From the NCBI GenBank assembly GCA_029718625.1, contig CM056391.1:21763305-21827304 (forward strand): a stretch of 64,000 nt of DNA, written 5' to 3'. A model generated the notes under the pieces. It had not been told where the DNA came from. It was given only the letters and a program-made list of their open reading frames with translations, and ran no database searches. Position numbers and translations under genes: made by a program. Positions 1 through 14,460 of this stretch are shown piece after piece. The stretch comes from Synaphobranchus kaupii (lineage: Eukaryota > Chordata > Actinopteri > Anguilliformes > Synaphobranchidae). Numbering within the stretch: the first letter of the stretch is position 1; each line of letters starts with the position of its first letter.

Positions 1-859
1 CGATAAAGTCTAAAATACCGCATTACAGATTCAATGCAGTCATAAATTATAGTTAAATTATATAAATAAATTGCTTAATGAAAGACAGTATTGATATATT
101 TTCCTAAAGCCTACAGTTGAACCATCAAGATATTGTATTTTTTAAAGATCACTAATAGTGGGTTGCTGTTCATTAAAATATAAATGAACCCTTCAGGGAA
201 GTTAATTGACTCTTTCTTAAAAGGGTATTCAACTAATTACAGCTCTTAATCAACATGTTTGCTTGTGTGCTCACTGCTCACTACAGCACTTTGAAATTGT
301 CCTGAAGTGCCATGACACTCAAATGGTCTATTTTCTTATCCACGTGAGAATATGTAGACAAAGATATTTCACAATTAACAGTGATAAGTGATCATTTTCA
401 TCAACGGAGACAAAGACGAATGTTCCTGTGACGCAACAGGAATGATGCTGTCACATTTATCAGTGAATGTTGAATTAGAATGATAACAGCGCTACTAGCC
501 TTAATTCCCCTAATTATATTGGTGGTTGTCTTTCAGTTCTCACAGAGAAGAAACCTTCCAGAAATAAGCAAAAGCTAGTTTAATCAGTCAGTCTCATTGT
601 ATTCAGATACTAAAAGCTTTGCTCCTTCCTGTGGGTTGTATTGTGTCCTCTGTAGGGCTATATTGCGTAAGATGCAGTGTGTAGGATCTATTGTTGCAAA
701 TAAGATTGTCATTGTTAAAAATATATAAAATATCACATTTAAAAAATCACTCTGATTTATAGTGCTCTCTAATTTCTTTATTTAACAAATGTCTCAACCG
801 CCCATAAAGAATGTGTATTAGATTTACATACAGCAGTCTCAGCTTATATGCTGAATTGA

Positions 860-879
860 TATTATTGTTATTATTGTTG

Positions 880-943
<64 letters not shown>

Positions 944-953
944 GATATTATTA
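860..953. repeat. (ATT)n microsatellite
   Basis: Nearly uninterrupted TTA/ATT repeats with a few TTG variants. A second short (AAT)n run lies about 140 bp downstream. Confidence 0.95.
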
Positions 954-1088
954 TGACAGCTTCTAAAATATTTAAATATAATTCTGATCGCAGAATTATT
1001 GCCAGTGCACTTTAGATGTAAATACACATGTAAGAGCATAATGAAGTTGGATGCTAACTGACTTGCATGCAGTATGATTTCAAGTGAT

Positions 1089-1090
<2 letters not shown>

Positions 1091-1121
<31 letters not shown>
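1091..1121. repeat. (AAT)n microsatellite
   Basis: About ten perfect AAT units. Together with the ATT tract at 860-953 it forms an inverted pair of trinucleotide runs. Confidence 0.93.
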
Positions 1122-1122
<1 letters not shown>

Positions 1123-4012
1123 ATTTTATTTGATTGCCACCTTTCTGGACACTCAAGGTCACCTAAAATAAAAAATAAAAAACACAAACAACTTTATCTG
1201 TTATTTATCTGGCACAAAAAATAGAGGGAATGTATACCACTTAGTTTAGAATTATACCAATGTACACCACTCTGAGTTAAAAATTATTTTTGTTTCTTCA
1301 AGTCAAAGTTAATGTAGTTTGCAATGTGTCAATAGAAATTGTATAAATTGGGGTTTTAAAAATACTTTTTTGCTCAATATGATTTACACTTTACATGAGT
1401 GATGCACAGTGAAAGATTTTGTGGTAGAGTAGGTGGATATGCCATGTATGTAGTCTCTAGCTTCAACAAATATATTATTAGCCCAGCATATAACTCTAAG
1501 TAATATCTGGTTCATTGTATTTCAAGTACTTTAGATATACCTTGTGAACAGTACTGTTATGGCAGAAAGTACAATACCTGAATTACAAATACAGACAGAC
1601 AAGCTGGAATACAATGATGTTTTTATGTAAGTAACCAACCAAGTAACCAATACCTTTTTAATTTGCCTACACTGCCAAATCAACTGACATGTGCCCACAA
1701 AGGAACAAACATAGTTTTAAGTTACACTTTCACTGGTGTGGTCATCATCCCATCACTTTTATATCCTTGCATGCCTTTTAGTCTTTGGCTTGATGGCTGT
1801 TTCAAAACCTTGGGGAGCATCTAAAATCAATAATCTTCACTGGCTTCAACTCTTTCTTCATATACGTATAATGATATGCTATTGAGCTATTGTTCTGTTA
1901 ATTTATCTTTTGCCTCAATTTCTCCCCCAAAACATGTTTAATAAATAGCCACGCATAAATGTACACAATAACTTTTCCTGTTAAATATGTTATTTCTGCC
2001 TCATTAAATCTTAAGTTTAAATCTGCAGAATAAAAATAAGATAAGCATAAGGTATACATTTGATATATTATTGGAATGTAACAGTGCACATTCTAAGAAA
2101 AACAGATCAAATGTATTTCGGCCATTCTAAATTAAATATTTCCTCCATGGGCCCATATTAATCATTAATATGTTTTTTAAAGGAGAAATAAAAGCAATAC
2201 AAACATAATGACAGATTCACAAGATATTATGGTCATTAATATCCGAGTTGCTGAGAATATGTACATATACAATTTAAGTTGTTGTGAAATATCTTTTGAT
2301 CTATGTCATATATATGACATTGGATCTTTAACAATGACAAAATCACAGAACAAAGGTGTACTGTGGATATAGAGAAGCTTTAATATAAGACAATGATTTT
2401 AATACAAATTGACCTAATATAGTGCTCAGTTAGTTTTAGAGGATTAACTTGTATTACAGTTATAACTTCTTATCATATTCATGAGTGCAATCATTGATAT
2501 ATTCACCCCAACACAAAACATACTGTATGTACATAATATTATATACATGCATATGTACATGATGGTATACTTTTTAAACCCTATTAAGGAAAGATTTTGA
2601 GCAAAGTTAGTACAGTTTATCAAGAGAATTACATTAAGTAAAGTTATTTTTTATATAATCAATGTTTGTTGCTAATTTTGAGGATAAATCACCTCAAATT
2701 TCAAGTTCAGCAACTTAAAGGACAACAGTGACCAACAAAATCACTCATAGTACAAATGTAAAATATTTAAAAAGCTAATGCCACAAACAAGTAATAGCAC
2801 TTGCTTTGGGACATTTCTAGACAATGTCAGAATTTCAGAAAAGCGGTATTAAATGAGCACAATATGGGTCCTCTTTTTACGGTAAACTGAATATTTTCTT
2901 GTATAAATTATCAGGATGGAGAAAAGGGGGTCACCATGAACAAGCACCCAATATTGATTTTTTTTTATCCCTTTCTTTTTTGTGCTGCTGTGCTATTTGG
3001 CTGCTGTCAAAGCGACACTACCAGCTGGAGTCAAATTGCACCATTTACAGCAAGAGCCCTTGTCAAGTGGACCATAAGTACTTGAACAATACTCTATTCA
3101 AAATGGCATCTTGCCATACAAACTCTCCATCTGATGAAAAACTTTGTAAATGCAACAAAAGCCCCATCTCCCGCTTTATGTCTTTCTCTAGCAGATTAGG
3201 TGTGCGCAAGTGTCAGCATCACCAGAGCACGGAGCGGGTCTTCCTTGAAAAAGTACCAAAATGTACCCCCCACCCCCTGCCCCCTTTTTTTTGAGGTGTG
3301 CATGCATGATGTGACAAGCAAATTTGTCACGCGGGGTGGAGGGAACACCCTCGGTCACGGGTCCCCTTTCCTTGGCACGTGCGGTACAATAGGACGCACG
3401 GCCCACAGAACAGCATGAAATCAGACCATTCTTCTATTGTGCTTCAGACTCAGAGCGGGACAAACGATTCCTTTGTAGAAATGCTTTGAAGTTTTAATGA
3501 GGGCCCAACAAAAGTCCTGTGCCCACTTGGTCACTTGACAAGTTATGACGCACTCCTAAATAATGGCACACTCCTAAATTACAATATGTATTAAAACTGT
3601 TAAAACTCTAAATTAGATTATTTGAGTGCTGCTGTAAGTACCAGGTCACTGGAAAAACATTTTTTAAATTAAGAAAGGACTGCTAACCTCTTTTTTGTGT
3701 GCACCTAATATGCAGATTGCTGGTGCACCAATTTTCTCAAAAATAAATACTTTTCATACTCTTGACAAACTATTCACGTGGAGAGGTATTTGCCAATGTA
3801 TTACATATTTCAGAAAACATATCACAGATTAATAACTAATAATAAACAGTTCTGAAAGAATAGGATACGTAGATAATAAAATGTGATTTCATCAAGTTAT
3901 ATTACTGATTTTAATAAAACACAAGTATGCATTGTTATTACTATTATTATCACTTGCATTATACTTATTTAACTTAGACTAAATATTTATAAGGTACAAC
4001 ATGTTGATCCTA

Positions 4013-4275
4013 TGTTGTAAATTGAAGATCCTGGTGCTAAAAGTACTGGTCACATTTTTAGACAATTCAAGTTGAGCATAGAAACATGTTGTATTTAGCT
4101 AAGTCCACCCTATAAATATTGTTAACAGAAAAGGTGCCTAAGCAATGCATAAAAACAGCAAAACTTTTAATGGCTGATTTTATGGATCAATGATATTTTC
4201 TGATTTGATTTTCTCAAAATAGACACTTTGTGACTTCAGTACTTTTAGCACCAGGGTCTTCAATTACAATGTGCA
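4013..4275. mobile_element. MITE-like inverted repeat element
   Basis: The left arm (about 4015-4057, containing TGGTGCTAAAAGTACTG) is repeated inverted at about 4230-4273 (CAGTACTTTTAGCACCAGGG). The arms are about 40 bp around a 170-bp AT-rich middle with no coding. This is typical of a small non-autonomous DNA transposon. I could not fix a target-site duplication. Confidence 0.65.
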
Positions 4276-4401
4276 CTAAGGTTTGAGAACTTCTTTGAAA
4301 CTATAAAAATCTGTTTTATTTTTTCTCTTGAACTTTAAACTGCTGCCGTGTACGAAAAATAAAGTTTTTCGGTTTGTCTCTATTCGATTACATATAACAA
4401 A

Positions 4402-4402
<1 letters not shown>

Positions 4403-4464
<62 letters not shown>
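4403..4464. repeat. (ATT)n microsatellite
   Basis: About twenty perfect ATT units followed by degenerate TAT/TTG/CTG triplets. Confidence 0.95.
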
Positions 4465-4467
<3 letters not shown>

Positions 4468-5273
4468 TTTATATTATTTTTGTTGTTGCTGCTGCTATTG
4501 TTATTATCTTCTTAATGACTAATTGCATGCTATTGAATAGATTTCCTTGAATCAAGCAAAGAGGAGAGTTCAGTGGTAGTCGAAAACAATATGAACATAG
4601 AAAATCGTATTCTCAGAGCGTGAAATCTGGCCTTGGAGTATCTGAAAATATGAAAATATGTACAGTGTTTGCAATTTGAAAATTATATCCCTGTAATATC
4701 TCTGGTTGAAACCTTCCAACTGATACTTTTTTTTTTAAATATTGGCAAATAATGCTGTTTTGGTTTACCAAATCATAACAATACTGAAATATTGTTTTTA
4801 TTTATATCACAAGGACAAATAAAAAATGAATGAACTTGAAGTACATTCTAGAAATATTAAACTACATACCCCAAGTTTAATTTAAATCTGTTACAATTCC
4901 ATATCAAAATGTGTGTCCTTATATAGATTTGAAGCTGCCATAACATTATTGTTTTCAGTTTAGCAAAAAGCAAATGCTAAAGGAATCTGTGCTTGGTGTG
5001 CTGAAATAATCTGTGGACAATGTGGTCAAAATCAACGCGGCAGGTTCACGTGGCTGCATTCATGCGAGAACGTCAGAGGATGGCAAAGACGCTGCGTCCC
5101 CCTGCTTAACATAAGTTTGCAACGCACAACACCTTTACGACAAGATATTCATGCAGTTCCAATCCTGTTTGATGAGGAAAATAGAAAAGCACCCTTTTAA
5201 ATGTTATATAGATAAATGATGCAGCTTTTATAAAATGTATCTTGAGGTAGTTTGTATAGGGCTTGCCATTGTG

Positions 5274-5327
5274 TACACACACAGACACACACACACACAC
5301 ACCCACACACGCACACACTCACACACT
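5274..5327. repeat. (CA)n microsatellite, interrupted
   Basis: CA dinucleotides broken by single G and C substitutions. Confidence 0.93.
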
Positions 5328-7042
5328 GTGTGCTGCATACAGGCCGTCATCGTTTTGGCTGTGAACTTCAATCAATGTTGTTAAGTATCTGGGGAGAACT
5401 AGTCTTTGCTGATAAGGTAATAATAGTTGGATCAGGTTCTGTGTCAGCACCCTGGCATATCACCATCTGCCACTTTAAGATTCTCCCGACAATGATGCTC
5501 AGGAAACTGCTTCCAACAGAATGGAATCAGGAGATATCGCAGGATTGGTGAGGTCATTCAGAAAATGATAGATTAAACATTGTTTCCTTGGGACTTGACA
5601 TATTCCCACTCCTTTACTTCTGCGAGTAAAAAAGTTCACTTATATTACTCATTCGTTTGGCATCTTATGTGTGACTGTTATTTTCGTTTTGTAAAAATAG
5701 ACTGAAATAAAACATGCAACTTCAACCGTATTTTGTATGGGTGTGTTTGTTGTTTCATGTTTACGCGGCGTTAAGTTTCTACCACAAACTGAAATAGACA
5801 GACTTATTATACTGTCAAAGACAGCATAAGCAAATGCACATTATTATTGTTCCAAAAAAATCCATCATTTTTATTTTCTTATTTAATATTAAATAAGATG
5901 CTGAGCAGCTGCAGGTTTTGCATTTACAATGAAACAACTGAGTTGCTATATTGATTATTTTAAATCACTATACTTCTCATTACAAAAGGCAACAACAATA
6001 ATAGCAATAATGCGTCGTAGTAAAACAAAGACATATACGTGCCGTTAAAATATAAAAGCACAAAACATTGCGAGAAAAGCACACAGGGATAGTCTGGGGC
6101 ATTGAACAGGCTGAACTAATATGTACAGTACATTTCACAATAGTTCTGGTAAAAGGTTGTATAATTTGAAATTCAGAAATTATGTTTTCATACACAATAT
6201 ACAGTATGTTTAGATATTCAATACGCAGCTATTAAATGCAATGTGTCCCAGTGTTCCAGATATACTAATTACTACTATACCAATACTAAGTATAGTATCC
6301 TTTAGATTAATGACAAGCTCACCTATCTCCCTCCACTTATTAGAATATAGAATAGAAAGATGCTCTTCAAAATTGCATTTAATCAGAGGACATTTCTATT
6401 TTTTTAGAAAATGTATACAATTTCCAACAAAGCATTTTTCTCTTAGAAAAATTATCTTAAAAGTATTGTGTTCAAAAAAAGGGTTGTGCTCATTTTTGTT
6501 TAACTGTAGTTTGAATATACAATAATTAGTCTAAGTCAACTTTTTCATTGCCATGTTAAACTTAATTGGTTTGTGCCTGTAATATTAATATACAAATCTA
6601 GCCATATTAACTGCTATTGAATGTTTGTGTTGATTTATATACAATGGCCAATATTTTTTATCAAAATCACTTCATAAGATTTAATTTATTGATCTGATAA
6701 ACTATACTATAGTAAGAACATTAACACGAAAGCTGAAACTTACACTACATTTCGGATAGATACAATGCAGTTATTTTTTCAATGTACAGTTTATCCATGT
6801 CCAGTCAATTTGTTTAATATCATGATTACTATAGAAATAAAGTGAACCATCAACATGGCCCCATCGGCCTGGTGAAATGAAGACGCTAATTTCCCAAAGA
6901 AAATGTTTCAAACCAATCGCTCTCATTCAGTAACACATTTTGCAGAAGCGACATTGGCAATAACAATGGGCAGCAGAGAACTGCAGTGATTCAGGCGAGG
7001 GCCAGAGGGTGACTATTGATCCGCACACAGCCAGTCTTGAAC

Positions 7043-7054
7043 TGTGTGTGTGTA

Positions 7055-7122
<68 letters not shown>

Positions 7123-7131
7123 TGTGCGCGC

Positions 7132-7174
<43 letters not shown>

Positions 7175-7250
7175 AGTGTGCTCGCGCGTGTGTGTGACTG
7201 TGTGTGTGTGTGCGCGCACGTGCGTGTGCGTGTGTGTGACCGCGTTTGCA
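7043..7250. repeat. long compound (GT)n/(GC) microsatellite
   Basis: About 200 bp of TG repeats with GCGCGCG interruptions near 7127-7134 and 7210-7217. Alternating purine-pyrimidine DNA of this length is prone to Z-DNA. The Cys/Val and His/Thr open frames on the two strands here are artefacts of the repeat. Confidence 0.95.
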
Positions 7251-8469
7251 TGTTTTTCTCTATGTATGTGTCTGCGGATGTGTGTCTGCACTCTGCATGC
7301 GTGTGCACATGATGCATATGTGTGCTTATGTGAGTATGCACGCGTATCTATGCGTAGAGGCACATTGCCGTATGTGTATTCACATCCGCTTGTTTGCGTG
7401 TACGCACACAGAGGAGTGGCTGACAGAGAATCCATTTGCATGTGTTCATTACAGCTTCATCGTCCGTACGGCAGCTTGCCACCCGCGCGCGGAGATCAAA
7501 CATAACTGCTCGAATGAAGTAAGATATTAAGCGCCTACCTTGTTGCTTCCCGTAGGGTGGACGTCGCGCGACGCGCTGGAGCCGCGGCCAGGATGCGGTC
7601 TGCAGGACGGCTCCTATATGCAGATGGCTAGGCCTCGCTCCTCGGCCGCGGTTGTGGGAGGCCCTGGATCAATTAGAACTGCTTGAGATTGATTACAGGA
7701 GCGCAGCCTTACTAGCACTTCCTCTGCATCACATCTGCCTAAAGCCTCCATGAGACATCCAGATGAGCTAGACACCAGCTTCAGTGGAAGCTCAGGGCAG
7801 GCACACCATGTGATTACAGCAGTTTCACCATAAATTTACATACATATATGTATTTTTTTAGTCAATGTGTAATTCATTTTGCAAATACATTTTGGCAGCA
7901 TGTTAACAATTTTGGATAAGGCAAAAACCTGTTTTTCTCTCGTATTCATCTACGGCAATTATAATTAATAATAGTATTATAAAATAGAATAGTTAAAATG
8001 TAAAAATCCTGAATTTCCACATTTTATAGAGGTTACTTATCATAACATTCACAAATGTTTCTAGATCATGCCCTTTTTGAAATATATCCAGGACATTTTA
8101 TTATTCGCATCCTTGTCCTAAACGTAGGTTTGCATTTAAATGAAACAATGCATCAATAGTGCTCCGTCATATTGCAAAATAATACAAAGGTCTGGGTTAG
8201 CAGAAGAGGAATTGAATAGTCCTTGAGGCTGAAATGGATTGAAAATTTCAGTTGGAACACTTTATTTTTCAACTAATAAAAACACCCATTACTGTCTCAA
8301 ATTCTTGCCAAAGAGGCCCAAAATCATATACTACCCTAAATCTTCCCCAGCATCCTTGACCCAATATGAAAAATCATTTGTGTGCTTTTATTGAATAAAA
8401 ATATCTAACTCTGAGGCTGACATGCCAAAAAGCCTTTTCATCTGCGGTGGTAATGATAAATGATGGCAT

Positions 8470-8720
8470 GGGCCTTAATGCCGTGGCCGCCATCTTATTC
8501 ACTCTGCTGAGCTCTCTGTGAAAGGGGGCTGCGCTCCGGTCACAGAATGGTAAGCACCGCGGCCACTGGGCAGCGACGGACATTACTGCTTTTTTTTAAC
8601 ATCCGCATTCGCTTCCCCTCTTCACCCAGTCGCATAATTAACAAGCGTTTTCAACCCTGCCCTCCTCGGCAAAGTCGTGAATGCTCCGGTGCGTGCCGGG
8701 ACTTTTACCGTGTCGTTTCA
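8470..8720. promoter_or_regulatory. GC-rich candidate promoter or untranslated exon
   Basis: CpG-containing stretch in otherwise AT-rich DNA, with GCCGCCATCTT (a YY1-like CCAT core), a short purine run and a donor-like ATG/gtaagc at 8547-8555. This is compatible with a 5' untranslated exon or a promoter about 19.5 kb upstream of the unc13 start codon. No homology supports it. Confidence 0.25.
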
Positions 8721-9399
8721 TTGTTCTCCACCTACCACTCAAAGCCATTGATTGAGTGTAAACCTAATCAATAACAATCTTCTTTCAACATTTATCATAT
8801 TTTAAGAATTTATGCCCGCAACTGATCATTTGAAATAGGCACATTCATTTGTATAAGTGAGAGCCGCATATTAAAATGTTAAATCATTATCATTGCATAT
8901 TATCAACGTCCTTTCTTCAGTCCGATGTTTATACACGGCGAGTTCTGTGACTATCTGCTATGCTATGGAAATGTTGCTGTCAACAACATCTTGCTGAAAT
9001 AAAGTAATATTAACATACTTGGTTATGAATTATGCGAAGCATGCATTTATTTAAAATGACCTGTTGTGGTAGATCATGAGTTATAGTGTCCTTCATAAAA
9101 TATACTGCATAGGCCAAATGTACTCCCATGGGAGTCTGTCTGTCTCTTGGCCATATCGGAAGGACCGTGTAATCAGCAGCGGTGTGGAGTAGAGTTTAGA
9201 GAACTGGACTTATAACCGCAATAAGGCAGGTATAATTCCTGGGTCTCATGTACAAATCTTCAGCTGTTCTTATTCCCATTGTGTAAGGTATTTCACTTGA
9301 ACTACTAAAAATATGTGATGGTCCAAATTTATAATATGCAAGCATCTTAAAAAATATGGCGGTTGCCTTGGGTGAGCAAATTAATAATATTGTTTTACA

Positions 9400-9840
9400 T
9401 GTGCTCTAGTTTCCGCCCCAGAGGACATTCAGCATCATCGCATGTGATCTGCATGCGAGGATTTGGTGTGCTCCGGAGAAGCCGCCAACGGAGAAACCCG
9501 AAACGGCTCAGAAGTAGGGACGCGCGAGCCCTCAGAATCGGATTTCATTGGGTCTTTCATTATCCTAGATGGTTTTGCGCCTGAGCCGATTAATAACGCC
9601 ATAATGAGCGGCACAGGCTGCCAGACCTCCGGGCTACAGAGAATGGCTTTAAAGGGACTGGTGACCCCTCTGACCTTGACCCCAGCTCTGCGTTCGCCTC
9701 CAGCGCATTAAAAAGAGGCACCAGCAGGATTTATTGGCCAGGGCCACGCTCGCCCACTCAAAACATCATTCTGACCAATGGTCTGAACAGAGGCGAGGAG
9801 GGGGCCACTGATAGCCATGGTAAATCACTCAAATATGCAA
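9400..9840. promoter_or_regulatory. candidate regulatory block upstream of unc13
   Basis: About 440 bp of complex, balanced-composition sequence flanked by AT-rich DNA, with several ATTA/TAAT cores (near 9588, 9600, 9705) and CCAAT-type boxes, and no repeat signature. Open frames here show no protein motif. It resembles a conserved non-coding element in texture only. Confidence 0.25.
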
Positions 9841-10296
9841 GGACAAAGGGGTCAGAATGAAAGCATTACATATCTTCCAATTCCAATAACCTAAATACAG
9901 TACTCATATTGAAATATATAAAAATTTCAAAATTGAAAATATATTTTGAAAAAACATTTTTTAAATAGAAATGGATTGCCCTCTTATTTCAGCCCTCTTG
10001 GTTGAAACAGAGGTGTGTAGATCTAAAGAATTCAGTTACTAAATTCAGGAAATATCTGCACTGAACATGTTTAGTTAAGATGAGGCTAAAAGAGGCTACT
10101 ATTTTGGCATGTTGCCTTCCTCAGTGAAATAGTGTTGTATGCTTATGGCAGTCTTACATGCCTAAAGCTGTAAGGTGTATTTAATAAAAAAAATATATAA
10201 AATATATTTAGCAACATTTTCACACTTTTTTGTATATTTTGATTTTGACCATAAATTGTTGGATAATACTGTGTACTGTACCTAGGTGCCGTGAAC

Positions 10297-10397
10297 CCTT
10301 ATGGAAAAAGAATAGACTGCAGTATATTGTAAATATATCATAATTATCTCTATATATTTAAAATATAATGCAATATATTACATTTCCATAAGGGAAA
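10297..10397. mobile_element. about 100-bp palindromic MITE (family copy 1)
   Basis: Begins CCCTTATGGAAA and ends TTTCCATAAGGG, with an AT-rich centre containing GACTGCAGTATATTGTAAAT. A second copy of the same design lies at 32922-33042 within unc13 intron 6. Confidence 0.6.
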
Positions 10398-12616
10398 ACA
10401 GAACTCAAGAAAACCAGAAATGACAAGAGGCTTTACAAATTAAAACTTAAATTTATGGTCTGTAACAGTGCTTGGTCTCTAACTGAAAAAAATGACCTGA
10501 GAACAGCAATCATGCTATAGATGGTATTAAATCAAAATGTGCACCCTGAAGACCAAGCACTAGTGCTATGTTATTTGCGTTCATTTAATTTAGAGGCAAA
10601 GTTGCATTAAACTCATTTTCAATTTAATCGCATGAAATATTGATTGAGCAGTTGGGACTGACTGAAGTATTCCATCTTTATAGTCACAAATGCTCATAAT
10701 AAAAACCAAAAAATAAATAAAGATGTAGTATGGCCTTGTAGATGTATTAAAATCTTGAGAGGCAAAACTTATTTTTTTCTGAGTACCGTCAATCCTTATT
10801 TCAAATTTTAACTAAATTTGCTATGTCCTCCATAATACATTGAAAGAACACCACAGTAGATCATTAGGTGCTAAGGCTTTTTTCCTGTGTTTGTTTTAAG
10901 CGATCAGATCAATACTAAATCCAGAGTAATCAATTATGTTCACACAGTGGTCCTCCCATTGTAAGAATCAGAGACCAAACATCTTGATTTGTTTGAACGA
11001 AACCATTTTCCCCCAGCTGAGAGCAATGCAGAAAAGTTGACATCAAATCATATGGCACTATTGATTAACCTATGCAGCTTTATGGCGAGAAGTTGTAAAT
11101 GTCATGTCTTAACTGATATTAATCTGATTAAAGTATTTGATCTGGGCCCGGCAAATAGACAGAATACAGCCATTAGTGGTTGCTCAGAAAAAGGCAAACT
11201 TGTAGATTACTATATGGCCATCATCAATTTATCAACGCAAACATTTTCTTTTTGCGTGTACTGTATGCAGTGTGTGCTGTGAAGCAACACAGCGTGGAGG
11301 AGAATCAGTTAAAACAAGCACATATTATACATCCCCCCTGTGTGGTTCAAATGGTGATAGTGTTTGCCTCAAGCGGTACTTGGGCCTTATTACCTAGACA
11401 TTGCAGGGTTTGGGCTTAGGCTATGCCATTAGCCAACTGTGACTTCATATCACCAGTGATAGGGTGGGTTAATATTAGTTCCTTCTAATAGTATGCTAGT
11501 TACCCATATAGGCTAGCAGTCATCAGTGAGAGATATGCCTCTCCTGTACACACACTCATATGCACATATCACAACAGCTGGTCCTCAGAAACGAGACTGA
11601 TAGGAAATCTCTGTTAACAACTAACAGGTTGTGCTATTTTAGTAAAGGCTCCTTAAACAGACTGAGCAAACACGGCTTTTTCAGAGTGAAATAACTTATC
11701 ATTCTGACATTTTAAAGTCAGTCACTCCACATGGGGCAGATCGGAGCAGGAAGCAATAACAGTCTATCAACAAGTGTGCACTTTTCTTATCAAACAAACT
11801 AAGCTGCCTTTAATAATGCTATAAATCATTATTTCATTATTTGGATTTGCAATTGAGATCCATATCCATAACTGCCTGGCATCCACTTGTATGTTTCTTG
11901 CAGTAAAATGTTTAAAATTTGACACGGTTTAAATGAAAAAACTGGTTCTACTTCATGTGTGTCTTTAAAGAGTGGATACATATGACCAATCCTCTCAGAA
12001 ATGTGATCCCATTTCCTTCTTCATAGTTTGTCCTTAACAATATAAATGAATATTTTTACAGTGTACAGCATTTATTGGAAAGATCACAAAAATCATAACG
12101 TTGCGAGTTATAGGATGAACCAACATAGTGTCCTACATTAAACACGCGTGAAAGAACATCTACATCATAAAAAAACCCAGTATGCACTTATACAGTAAGG
12201 TTGCAGCTGGAAGTACACATTCTAGACCACTATGATCTAATTATGTAACAAGGCCATGAAAATGAAATGGTTTTATTTTATGACAGTTGCTTGAACATGA
12301 TTCATAAAGGATGAGCATTATCCACTGTATAGCGTAAGTCCAGTGACGGCACCAGGAACCTTTCTCTCCCTGGGCTAAGGGTGGGCTAAGTCAATACATG
12401 GGGGTGCTAAGGTTAGCTAACGTTAGAAATCAGTTTACGTTATTTTGTCATTTGCGTGAGCTCCCTACACACACACACACACCCCCACAACCCGTACGTC
12501 ATAGCCTAGGCTACACACGCTGCATAGCCAGGGTGAATATCAGAAAGGGATTAGATTTAAAAGATTTACTTTTATATATTCCTTTATTATAATTATAAAA
12601 ATTGTACTAAAATGCC

Positions 12617-12648
12617 TGGGGGGAGGGGGGGGGGGGGGGGGGGGGGGC
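12617..12648. repeat. poly-G tract
   Basis: About 30 nearly uninterrupted G residues. It can form G-quadruplex structures and may be an unreliable assembly length. Confidence 0.9.
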
Positions 12649-14460
12649 TGAACCGGGGCTAAGCAGATTTGTGACAGGGCTATAGCCCACCCTTGCCTTA
12701 CTATAGCACCGTACATGCGTAAGGATGAACAGTCCATATAATGAGGAACTAATGGAGGCCAGATTTGACAATGCAAAGATAGCCGTGAGCCCATGACACA
12801 CTGCTCATGATGCTGCTTTGCACAATAACCTCAGCAGATGCACGGCTACTGTAGCAGGCGTTTGAGGAATTCATTACAGTTAAGAAGCATAGATGAATGG
12901 ATTAATTGTCATACAGAATGTAGGAATCAAGGAATGTACAGTATTAGCCAAACCTGTCACAAAGGGCAAACTCAACAAACCGATTGCCATTGTACTACCA
13001 CTGTTGTGCAATCTTTTCTTCTATATCTCTTGTGTTTTGTGCCGCACCTGTGCAGTGCAGTAGTGTTTTTCAATGTCAAAAATATAAATAAACGTTTGCT
13101 TTCCAGGAATTTCCATTGCTATTATGTCAAACAAGTATATATTAGAAAGCAAAGTTAGAACCAAGGGTAAGGCTTGGGGATATCAGTTGAAAAATATAGT
13201 AATGTATCCAAAGAGCAGAACTACTCTTTTTAGTATGCCTTCCGTGTTCATGAAAGTCTGGAGTGTCAAATTCTCAAAGAAAATAGTGGCAAGCTTGACC
13301 GAACACGGTCATAACCGCGGAGTGACAACCCTGGAAATGACAGAATCACTACATTACTGCTGGGTTTTTTTCTGCCCTGCCAAAGCCTTGTGCAGAGACA
13401 CACAGTGTGTCTCAGCGGCTCAGGGACGGCGTTAAATCAGCCGCTTCTGCCTGCAGCAGCAGGAATCAACTCATTCCAGACGAATTAGGAGGATGACGGT
13501 CACATAATTGCTCTGGTCAGACTAAAATAACTCCAGAAAACTTTTCCCCGGAGTTGATGAATAAGAAAACTTACTTTCCAAAAAAAAAAAGAAGGAAACT
13601 ATCCTTAGTTGGCAGGAGAAAAATAAATGAATGAAAGTTGGAGGAATCCAAACTGCATTGACACCTGGCTGTAAATTAACTGTAAGCACAGGAGCGCGCT
13701 GACCTCGGACTGCTTTCCAATAGCAATAGATTGAAGATCGGGAGCGGAGGCGAGTGCGTTTTCTCAAAGACCTCGTTTAGGAACTCTCTGACCTTGTGTA
13801 ACATTTAGGGCTGACATTTTTATTGATTAGGCCTAGCAGTTAGTGCCCAGTTCACAGACCACTGTCTCTGTGGAAAGCTGAAAATCACAGGCCTGAATTT
13901 AATAACAGATCGCCCACCCCTGCTTGCCCTTACCTATGAAAACTAAAACGTGCCATAGGAGAGCAATGCTACAAAACAATAGTACTCAAGGAGTGAAAGG
14001 ATTCGACAATAAAGAATTCAAGCGTTGTAAAAACAAATGACAGAACTAGCTTATGTCTCATGGGTGTAATTAGAAGTCCACATTTGTATGGAGTCTTCAC
14101 TGCTTTACTGGCCTTTAATGTTGGTGGAACAAGAGAAGCGATGTAAATGTACCAGTTTAGTTTCTTCATCGGTTTCATTCAAACTAGTTTCATTGGCTGA
14201 GACGAATAAGTGCAACAAAGGTTTCACTGAAGTAGACTGAAAGTGACGGCATAATTTTAACACGACTAAGCAGTAAATTTACACTCTTTTAAGAATTAAG
14301 GTAATTGATTTCCTGTTCAGACGTAGAACCACATTTGCTGTAATATTAGCTCTGTGGTCACAGCACGCATGAAAGGACAGGTTTTTACCACAAAAAGCCA
14401 TGTTCTGACTATAGGCTACTCCTAACACTTCACTCGAGGCTTCAAAACTGGCTAAACTCC

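Larger units (their letters stand above)
1..8450. other. upstream AT-rich non-coding region
   Basis: No open frame here looks like a gene; those present come from microsatellites or are short and without recognisable motifs. It holds ATT and CA/GT microsatellites, one MITE-like inverted repeat (4013-4275) and a more CpG-rich patch at 7480-7700. Otherwise nothing is recognised. Confidence 0.6.

Noticed and set aside
7013..7530. Long His/Thr and Cys/Val open frames on both strands
   Set aside because: They are translations of a GT/CA microsatellite.
12345..12700. Possible hAT element (CCAGTGACGGCACC at left)
   Set aside because: The right end near TAGCACCGTACATG does not form a proper inverted repeat and no 8-bp duplication was found.
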